From Choristoneura fumiferana (Eukaryota > Arthropoda > Insecta > Lepidoptera > Tortricidae): 64,000 nucleotides of DNA. Both the position numbers and the translations under genes were made by a program. The notes under the pieces are model-generated. The model had not been told where the DNA came from, searched no databases, and saw only the letters and a program-made list of their open reading frames with translations. Location: contig NC_133498.1 in assembly GCF_025370935.1 (NCBI RefSeq), positions 9,989,610 through 10,053,609 of the forward strand. The letters run 5' to 3'. Below, piece by piece: positions 56,330 to 64,000 of the stretch (its first letter is position 1; the number at the start of each line of letters is the position of its first letter).

Positions 56330-56515
56330 AAATAAATAAATATCATGGGACACCTGACACCAATTGACCTATCCTTTTAAATACATATACATCCAAGACC
56401 TGAGAACAAACATTCGTGTTATAATTATAAAAATGTCTGCCCCGGCCGGGAATCAAACCCGGGACCTCAAGCTTCGTAGTCAGGTTCTCTAACCACTTGG
56501 CCATTCGGTCATCAA
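56330..56515 (-). mobile_element. SINE family D
   Basis: taaatatcatgggacacctg ... gaatcaaacccgggacctc ... cacttggccattcggtc; shows what the left copy would have continued into. Confidence 0.75.
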
Positions 56516-56539
56516 TGGCTGTGTTGCTCTGAGGATGAA

Positions 56540-56715
56540 CTCGGGTTGAGTTCGAAACGTGTCAGCAAAAGGTGGTGGAAATAGTTGGGTTTTTGTGATG
56601 TGTGTTCTTACAGTGTGGAGGTGGAGGAACTGCATGAACACACATTTGTTGCATGGACGTAGCTATCATAAGGTTGCGGGTGAGCGAAGTATGTAATTGT
56701 TTATAGTTCATTAAT
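56540..56715 (+). repeat. Dispersed repeat, also near 33830 and 51790
   Basis: gttcgaaacgtgtcagcaaa ... acacatttgttgcatgga ... gcgggtgagcgaagtat. Its relatives lie inside both large copies, so the family is older than the duplication. Confidence 0.5.
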
Positions 56716-57100
56716 TTGGAGCTCTGCAAAGTCATGCCTGATTTAATAAATACAAATGCACAACAACAAGTTATTGTCAAACATAGATTATAGAGATGGT
56801 ATGAGTAGTATGGTGATCATTGACTTGTATCACAATGCTACACCCAAGGGCATACAAACACAAATGTCTTGTAGATATATTCAGTCATGCAGTAAATTTA
56901 TATATAGAAGATATTATAATAAGAGAAATCACCAATACAGTAAACATGTCAGTGCCTTAAACATAAGATAATAATAATAACTTCAGTCTTAACAATAACA
57001 TTAATAGGTAGTTATACTTTGCAGAGGTGTTTCTTGCTAAAACAAGCGAGATAAAGTATAGTTTAGGAATAGTAGTTTATGCAACTGTTACTTAATAAGG
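56716..57100. other. Unassigned sequence
   Basis: No exon or repeat recognised. Confidence 0.3.
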
Positions 57101-57149
57101 GTCATTAAAACACGAGTGTTTTAACGCCTAATTACATACAGTTGCATAT

Positions 57150-57385
57150 GTTACTTTATCTACATCCATATATTAAATCCTCTATCATGCGTTCAAGAAC
57201 CATTGAGCCCCACGAGTTCCCGCGCCCGAAGACGAAGCTGCGCCACCGGTTCTGGGCGGTAATATTCATTACGATATCGATTTCGAGGGGGGAAGGGGGG
57301 AGAGGAATGTCGTAATACTGGTCATTATCTATGGTTTTGAACGCATAATGAAGGGTTTACTATATGGGTGTAGATAAAGACTTGT
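57150..57385. mobile_element. Fold-back element
   Basis: Ends tatctacatccatatattaa and ttactatatgggtgtagata pair over about 45 bp; GC-rich core. Same family as 43318-43590. Confidence 0.6.
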
Positions 57386-57680
57386 CTTACTCATTAGTTA
57401 GGAGTTTCGGAGGTCATTATGATTCTTATCATTAATGGTCTGACCCAACTGAACACAACAAATATCTTTTTATTCAACATACCACAAATAGGACTTATCA
57501 CGCTAAACACACTAGTAATATTTACCTCGACGTTTCGACCACATTACAGTAGCCGTTTAATAGTATACTAAACAGCTCCTAAACCCTCCGACGCATACGA
57601 CCAAAGAACGCAAGAGGCCAATAAACGCTCAAGTCAATACTCGCGTCGCGTTGTTTCACCAACAACAAATTACGTACTTA
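57386..57680. other. Unassigned sequence
   Basis: Contains tttacctcgacgtttcgacc, a motif seen in dispersed repeats, but no full element is outlined. Confidence 0.3.
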
Positions 57681-57872
57681 CTAGCTTTAATTCGGTAATC
57701 GCGCGCTGTTCCCTCGGGAAAAATAAAAAATAGCCTATGTCACACTCTGGCCCATGAACCATCTCTACGCCAAAAATCACGTCAATCTGTCGCTCCGTTT
57801 CGACATGAAAGACGGACAAGACAAACATACAAACACACACACTTTCACATTTATAATATTAATTAGTATGGA
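57681..57872 (-). mobile_element. Helitron-like element lacking its terminal hairpin
   Basis: ctagctttaattcggtaatc at the 3' end (reversed): the cgcgggcgaagccgcg hairpin present in other copies is deleted. The other end reads attagtatgga. Confidence 0.7.
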
Positions 57873-57899
57873 TAATACTAAAAACGAACATATCCATAG

Positions 57900-58730
57900 C
57901 TTTATAAGCAATGTGCCATAAACGCAGATGACCAAAACCTAAATAAGCAATGTGCCATAAGCGCAGATGACCAAAACCTAAATAAGCAATGTGCCATAAA
58001 CGAAAGTGACCAAAACCTAAATAAGCAATGTGCCATAAACGCAGGTGACCAAAATATAAATAAGCAATGTGCCATAAACGCAGGTGACCAAAATATAAAT
58101 AAGCAATGTGCCATAAACGCAAGTGACCGAAACCTAAATAAGCAATGTGCCATAAACGCAGATGACCAATTATAAATATGCAATGTACCATAAACGCATG
58201 TGACCAAACCTAAATAAGCAATGTGCCATAAACGCAGATGACCAAATTATAATAAGCAATGTGCCATAAACGCAGGTGACCAAAACCTAAATAAGCAATG
58301 TGCCATAAACGCAGATGACCAAAACCTAAATAAGCAATGTGCCATAAACGCAATGACCAAATTATAAATAAGCAATGTACCATAAACGCAGGTGACCAAA
58401 ACCTAAGTAAGTAATGTGCCATAAATGCAAGTGACCAAAACCTAAATAAGCAATGTGCCATAAACGCAAGTGACCAAAACCTAAGTAAGTAATGTGCCAT
58501 AAATGCAAGTGACCAAAACCTAAATAAGCAATGTGACATAAACGCAGGTGACCAAAACCTAAATAAGTAATGTGCCATAAATGCAAGTGACCAAAACCTA
58601 AATAAGCAATGTGCCATAAACGCAAGTGACCAAAACCTAAGTAAGTAATGTGCCATAAATGCAAGTGACCAAAACCTAAATAAGCAAAGTGCCATAAACG
58701 CAATAACCAAAACCTAAATAAGCAATGTCC
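57900..58730. repeat. 39-bp tandem array, about 21 units
   Basis: The unit contains aagcaatgtgccataaacgc and ends gaccaaaaccta. The right third alternates two variants (aagtaagtaatg / ataaatgcaag versus aaataagcaatg / ataaacgcaag), a dimeric higher-order pattern. The minus strand reads as a 13-residue repeat (AFMAHCLFRFWSL) in long stretches, broken where units change length. Confidence 0.9.
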
Positions 58731-59204
58731 AAGTGCGAGTCGGACTCGCGCACGAAGGCATTGGCGTATCTAGGGTTATTTTTCAGGGGGTCCTGGCCTG
58801 TATTTTTGTGTGAAGATATCAGTATTATAGAATTTAGAATCGGTAGCCCAACACCCTGGGGTGGCACTAGACCATACTGGGATGGGCACGGACCACCCGC
58901 CCCCCCTCTATATACGCCTATGCACGACGGGTTCCGTACCATCTATACAACATTCATTAGACATTAGCCAAAAACTGCAAAAAAATCACGTTTGTTGTAT
59001 GGGAGCCCCCCTTAAATATTTATTTTATTCTGTTTTTAGTATTTGTTTTTATAGCGGCCTCAGTTATACATAATCTGTAAAAATTTCAACTGTCTAGCTA
59101 ACACGGTTCATGAGATACAGCCTGGTGACAGACGGATAGACGGACAGCGAAGTCTTAGTAATAGGGTTTCCGTTTTTACTCTTTGGGTACGGAACCCTAA
59201 AAAA
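58727..59204 (+). repeat. R1-related repeat
   Basis: tccaagtgcgagtcggactc directly follows the array's last unit. About 58759-58925 is foreign sequence; gggttccgtaccatctatac resumes the element, which ends ggaaccctaaaaaa. Confidence 0.6.
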
Positions 59205-59500
59205 CGAGTAAACAAAAGCAAGGGCTTAATGGCTGCGGCGCTGAAGGCAACTCAACCCCAAAAAAAGGTTCCATTCTGTCACTCGGATGTTACAGAATCC
59301 AAAAATTTTAATGATCTCCAATTCGCTCATGATCATGATGTCATCGCCGTTTCTGGCTTGACCATAATCATTATAGTGTGTTTAGTTTCGATAGATCAAT
59401 GACCTTTCCCAGTTAAACGCGTTTTATTTGATAATTTGTACGTCTGAGAGTCAACCTTAAGGCCTAATAGCTTATGTATACCTAGCTGTGAGCCGCGACT
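59205..59500. other. Unassigned sequence
   Basis: No exon or repeat recognised. Confidence 0.3.
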
Positions 59501-59506
59501 TCATAA

Positions 59507-59800
59507 TCCCAGCCTATATACGTCCCACTGCTGGGCACAGGCCTCCTCTCAGAATGAGAGAGCTTGGGCAGTAGTTCCCACGCGGGCCCAGTGCGGATTG
59601 GGAACTTCACACACAATTGAATTGCTTCGCAGGTTTGTGCAGGTTTGCTCACGATGTTTTCCTTCACCGTAAAGCTCGTGGTAAATTTCAAATGTAATTC
59701 CGCACATGAATTTCGGGAAATTCAGAGGTGCAAGCCGGGGTTTGAACCCACGATCCTCTGCTTGAGAGGCCATAGGTCCAACCACTCGGCCACCACGGCT
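59507..59800 (-). mobile_element. SINE family C
   Basis: Inverted full-length copy: tail cagcctatatacgtcccact, box B gggtttgaaccca, head accactcggccaccacggc. Confidence 0.8.
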
Positions 59801-59809
59801 TTTGCCGCG

Positions 59810-59952
59810 ACATCGCCTGCGAGGAATGTTTGTCGCGCGCCCACGGGATATTCTCAAGGTCTCAAACTATCTCCATGACAGATTTCATCTAAATTGGTTT
59901 AGCAGTTTAAGTATAAAGAGATAGACAGAGTAATTTTTGCATTTATAATAAG
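59810..59952 (-). mobile_element. Helitron-like fragment
   Basis: acagatttcatctaaattgg ... tttttgcatttataataagt. Confidence 0.45.
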
Positions 59953-60090
59953 TACAGTCACCAGCATTAATATCTGCTACAGCGGAGCGTGCAAAAATAT
60001 CTGACACGTCCTTCCGGCCCCAGAAATAGAGTCGTATCAGGTATTTATGCAAGCTTGTTGTGTCAGATATTGGTGCTGGTGACTGTACTA
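59953..60090. mobile_element. TA-CAGTC fold-back element
   Basis: tacagtcaccagcattaata ... attggtgctggtgactgta; arms of about 40 bp around gcaaaaatatctgacac. Confidence 0.7.
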
Positions 60091-60385
60091 GCTTTTGTCG
60101 GCGACTCCGTCTGCGAAAATTCGTTCGTGCGGTCTTATCGTTTAAAAGCGATCCCAGACAGCCGTTTAGATAGAGAAAGAAACAAATACAAATACCTTCT
60201 TTCCTTCATTACGTGCGGGCCAATATCCACCTAACTGTATATCTACAAAAGTTCCATGCTCATTATTGCTCATTCATTTAACACTAATCAATTAGAGATG
60301 CCTAATTAGGTCAGTCGTTAGAGCCTTTGAAGTTAACATACATACATACATGCTTTAATTTTATGAAGATTGAAAAAGTTTCTGT

Positions 60386-60767
60386 TAAGAGCGTGAATAC
60401 CTGCTGAGCTGGCAACGTTGCATTTTTGTTAGTTTTTCTCGATTATTCCATAAAATTTAATAAAAATTAAAAAAGTGGCCTGATAGAACTCTTCTTAATA
60501 TATAAGTTAATGTGTCTACTCCAATAATTATTCGTTATAAACCTGTAGTTTCTTTAAAAACCATTATAATAAACATTAATTAGTTTTTGAAGAACATAAA
60601 AGTCTATCACGAAATAATTATTGGAGTAGAGTTGACACATTAACTTATATATTAAGAACAGTTCTATCAAAACCACATATTTAATTTTAATCAATTTTAT
60701 GAAATAATCGAGAAAAACTAGCAAAAAATGGCAACATTGCAGCTCAGCAGGTATAAACGCTCTTAAA
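60386..60767. mobile_element. Large palindromic MITE with TTAA flanks
   Basis: TTAA-GAGCG at the left and CGCTC-TTAA at the right, arms of about 170 bp including ctccaataattattcg and its inverse. TTAA flanks suggest piggyBac-type mobilisation. A relative is at 63487-63775. Confidence 0.75.
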
Positions 60768-60819
60768 GAACATTGACAAGGTTTGAGCATGAAAATACCT
60801 CTAACGAGTTCCTGGCCTT

Positions 60820-61018
60820 ATAGGGTAAACATACAGTAATTGACCACGTTACAGTAATTGCCCACTTGATTTTTATATGAAACAACAATAGACTAGATTA
60901 TTATATTTAGCACGATATTTGTTATGATTTATCGCCACTTTTCTTTGTACATTTTTGATTTAATTCAAGTGGGCAATTACTGTACCGTGGCCAGGCCAAT
61001 TATTGTATGGTTTACCCT
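60820..61018. mobile_element. Fold-back repeat
   Basis: agggtaaacatacagtaattgaccacg and gtggccaggccaattattg-tatggtttaccct are inverted ends. Confidence 0.6.
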
Positions 61019-61019
61019 A

Positions 61020-61121
61020 CAGTCGAGTTCATAACTTGTGAGCAAAATTTGATCAAAAATATCTGAACACGACTCTATATAGAGTATATAGAGCTCACAA
61101 GTTATGAACTCGACTGTACTA
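61020..61121. mobile_element. TA-CAGTC fold-back element, compact
   Basis: tacagtcgagttcataactt ... aagttatgaactcgactgta; an uninterrupted relative of 21728-22413. Confidence 0.7.
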
Positions 61122-61267
61122 AGAAGTGCAAAATTAAAACATCGTATCCATCGTATCGTTGACGTTTATATTACTTAATACGATAGTGAGAGGGACGGCA
61201 CGATACGAACTGCGTAGTAGCCCCCCCCCCCCGGCGTTACTTTCTATTAGAAAATAACCTAACCATA

Positions 61268-61735
61268 AAAATTAAACTTTTAATACAAGCTTTTTTTGCT
61301 GACTGTACTTGCATTGTCACCCAAACTACATTTGCATACCAAATTTCAAGTCGATGCTATTAACCGTTGAAGAGTTCCGTCCTGCGGAGACGATCCTGGC
61401 TGCACTACCAGGATGTCACTACTAGATCATTATATTGTCACGCAATCTACATAAGTAATAAGTATACCAAATCTTAAGTCAATTCAATTATTCGAAGTTG
61501 GTCTAATTTAACTTGCACCACCCCACCGGAAGACCAGCGCCAGCTCTTGAGCCGGCATTATGCTGAGGTGGGTCCGTTTCGTGAACAGTAACACTGTTTT
61601 TTTTCTCTTTCTTTTATGTAATTATTCTGTCACTGTTCCGAATAAATGTATTTTCTTTCTTTCTTTCTTTCTTTCAAGATTTGATTACAGACAGACAGAC
61701 AACGGGACAGGTGAAACTAAATAAAAGCTTGTAAA
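61268..61735 (-). repeat. R2 repeat interrupted by a LINE-like tail
   Basis: Inverted R2 with 61520-61672 inserted: the insert ends ccgaataaatgtatttt(ctttctttcttt), a 3' end of retroelement type. Confidence 0.6.
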
Positions 61736-61739
61736 AAGG

Positions 61740-62090
61740 CCTCTATGCCATTGCCATTATGCCCTGGCTGGTAGCATTCCCTCATTGAACGGCGATGGCA
61801 ATTCGTCGAGAGAGATAGCTGTCTGCCTTTTAGTGTCTAGTTGTGTCGAGTGTCAACCGCGTTTTTGCACTTCTTTAGTGTCCCACATTTTAAATTCATT
61901 GGTCTTAAAATTTTATATAATACGGAACCCTACTACGCGTGGGTTGACTCGCTTTAAGACTTGCTCAACCCACCCCTGCCACCGAAGGGGGTTAATAATG
62001 TCTCAATCAAACAACAATAGAGTCCATTACGTTGTAATAAAGTTCTTTTATTAATAGAATATGAATGGAAGGGTTGAATTTCCTGTTGTT
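61740..62090. other. Unassigned sequence
   Basis: No exon or repeat recognised. Confidence 0.3.
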
Positions 62091-62700
62091 GGCAACTTGT
62101 TTGTTGCGATGCTTTTTCGTATAACTTTCTTATGTGCGAGACATATACCACTAAATTTCATAATACCTTATTCACTAATACCATGGGCTCATAATACCTA
62201 AAATGTCAAATTGTCTCTTGTATTAAAATGAACGAAATTCATTATGACTTTGACTTAAAATGTCGTGTTCTCTAAATACCTAAAGATTGAAATGCACATG
62301 CACAATTCATTCAAATACCGAATGACAGAAATGACAAAATATTAAAACAACTCAAACCGAAAACACCCAAAGGGAAAAATGCCTAATTTTTTTCCACGGG
62401 TGGTGTTTGAGAAATTTGATGTAATTATTGACTTTTAGTATAGTACCTGTTCAATATACAAATATAGGTATTTTAACTTTTGGTTGTTTTAAGAATATGT
62501 TGTTTTGCCATGAAAGTGATTTTGAAGTTTAGGTATTATGAGACAAAGGTATTTTGATATTCAGCCATATTAAGATTCCGGTTTTGTAAGAAAACAAAAT
62601 TAGGCGTTCTGCAATTTAGGTATTTTGAGGCCAAGAAGTTTTGAGTTCTGGGAATATTGATAAAAAGGTAAAATGCAATTTAGAAGTTATAAGCACAAAG
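62091..62700. repeat. Region of reiterated degenerate motifs in both orientations
   Basis: ctcataatacctaaaatgtc near 62187 is answered by taggtattatgagacaaag near 62532, and variants of taggtattttga or its reverse recur at least eight times in between. Non-coding; resembles the arms at 1-107 and 868-1060 in style. Confidence 0.45.
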
Positions 62701-62971
62701 CATCATTCATTCATCCGTTCGTTCTTTTAGTTCATTGATATGGACCTCCGCAAAGTAACGCCCGATTCAATAAATAACTTATACAGGATGTTCCGTTGCT
62801 TTGCCCTACGGAGGGTAAGTATCTTAAATATTGTAGTGTACGTAATAATTATGTATTATTATTTATTTTTTAATTTTTCGCTGGTTCGATTCCCAGGTGA
62901 GATAGGCGAATATTAGAAAATCTTTGAATACAGTGTTGTTAATTAGCTAACTATTAACTAAAGAACTAACT

Positions 62972-63112
62972 TAAAGCGGAGTTTAGACTTGCAAGAAAAA
63001 TCGTGCAAGTTGCATTACATTGCGGCGCTCGATTGACCGCTACGAACTCGTTGGCTTTACGGCCCCGCAATGTAATGCAACTTGCAGGATTTTTCTTGCA
63101 AGTTTAAGAATT
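62972..63112. mobile_element. Fold-back MITE
   Basis: gcggagtttagacttgcaag ... ttttcttgcaagtttaag, relative of 32226-32371 with a different loop. Confidence 0.7.
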
Positions 63113-63179
63113 AAAAAGCTAACTTCAGAAGGCAGCTTCCTTCCAGGGCCCATACATTTATTCCACATTGTATAGTGCA

Positions 63180-63490
63180 AAGACAAGCTAACTAAAGACA
63201 AGTTTTTATTTGGTACCGTTGTGTCTGTCTGTAATGAAATCTTTCAAGTTAAATTTGACCAACTTCCAGTATCAGATTGACTTGAAATTTGGAAACTTAT
63301 GTAATCGCGGTGACAATACAATAATCTGGTAGTGACATCCTGTTATTCCGACCAGGATCGTCTCCGCAGGACGGAACCCTTCAACGGTTAATAGCATCGA
63401 CTTGGAATTTGGTATGCTAATGTAGTTTGGGTGACAATGCAAGTACAGTCAGCAAAAAGTACAGTCAGCAAAAAAAGCTTGTATTAAAAA
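63180..63490 (+). repeat. R2 repeat
   Basis: gtaatgaaatctttcaagtt ... ggacggaacccttcaacgg ... agtacagtcagcaaaaaaag. Confidence 0.6.
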
Positions 63491-63775
63491 TGAAATTTTT
63501 ATGGTAATGTGGTTTTGATATAACTGTTCTTAATATATAAGTTAATGTGTCAACTCTACTCCAATAATTATTTCGTGATAGACTTTTATGTTCTTCAAAA
63601 ACTAATTAATGTTTATTAATGGTTTTTAAAGAAACTACAGGTTTATAACGAATAATTATTGGAGTAGACACATTAACTTATATATTAAGAAGAGTTCTAT
63701 CAGGCCACTTTTTTAATTTTCATTAAATTTTTATGGAATAATCGAAAAAAAAGTTGTATCAGAAATGTTTTTTTT
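63487..63775. mobile_element. Palindromic MITE, relative of 60386-60767 in reverse
   Basis: Shares ccaataattatttcgtgat and the long paired arms with the 60.4 kb copy but lacks its TTAA-GAGCG ends. Confidence 0.65.
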
Positions 63776-63932
63776 ATGGTAAGGTTATTGTTTTCTTGTC
63801 TGTCTAATCAACTAAAGGCACGTTTGCCCTATAATACGAGGTATTGTTAGCGTGGGCTGCTATTAGTATAGGATTACGACCTTCAGCCGCCGCAAGGAAA
63901 CATCTAATAGACTAACGGCAACAACATTATAA

Positions 63933-64000
63933 GTACAGTCAGCAGCAGAGCGGATGAGCAGTTACGATACTTAAAATGATCTATCCTCCTGAGTTCTGGA
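63933..64000. mobile_element. TA-CAGTC element, cut by the window end
   Basis: gtacagtcagcagcagagcg begins the familiar left end; the right end is outside the window. Confidence 0.4.

Larger units (their letters stand above)
40874..56382. repeat. Large duplicated block, right copy
   Basis: Same order and orientation as 24339-38576, about 1.3 kb longer because of a 499-bp MITE (49631), about 650 bp near 43431-44077, about 500 bp of smaller differences and one more 42-bp unit. Continues past 56382 into sequence that the gap removed from the left copy. Confidence 0.9.

Noticed and set aside
57859..58710. Long minus-strand ORFs with FRFWS/AFMAHCL repeats
   Set aside because: Pure 39-bp tandem repeat, overlapping open frames in several phases and no gene context.

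Overview
The window is arthropod nuclear DNA, almost certainly lepidopteran. It is AT-rich and packed with tRNA-headed SINEs, RTE-type LINE tails ending in (ATG)n, Helitron-like copies ending in a GC hairpin plus CTAG, a mariner relic, a Ty3/Gypsy element and dozens of fold-back MITEs. Host genes are split into short exons with GT-AG introns. I cannot name the species.

Host genes. (1) A plus-strand gene of 13 coding exons (14000-28495) encodes a secreted protein: a signal peptide, an 8-cysteine single von Willebrand C (SVWC) domain, then about 420 residues of charged, low-complexity sequence ending in a Lys/His-rich block. Spliced, it gives 517 residues if the second copy of the last exon is used. 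(2) A minus-strand gene (36662-35100) is the iron-sulfur biogenesis subunit ISD11/LYRM4, 88 residues in three exons, convergent to gene 1. (3) An orphan minus-strand first exon at 8446-8488 looks like the start of a signal peptide; its remaining exons were not found.

Layout. 1-1070: repeats with inverted arms. 1153-5564: a nearly intact Ty3/Gypsy retrotransposon with 167-bp LTRs and a CCTAC target duplication. 5.6-13.6 kb: mosaic of MITEs, SINEs, LINE ends and a TTAGG-like minisatellite. 14.0-28.5 kb: SVWC gene, introns full of repeats. 28.5-35.1 kb: intergenic MITEs and a 42-bp tandem array. 35.1-36.7 kb: ISD11. 38577-38676: 100-N gap. 38677-40873: a different repeat-rich segment. 40874-56382: a second copy of 24339-38576, including SVWC exons 12-13 and all of ISD11. 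56.4-64 kb: repeats, among them a 39-bp array of about 21 units, with no recognised host gene.

The dominant structural fact is that 14-15.5 kb duplication across an N gap. The copies share order and orientation but differ by SNPs, short indels, SINE/MITE presence-absence and array length, which is how two alleles differ. The simplest reading is an unpurged haplotype placed in tandem by the scaffolder; a real segmental duplication is not excluded. SVWC exon 13 is frameshifted by one extra A in the left copy and intact in the right copy.
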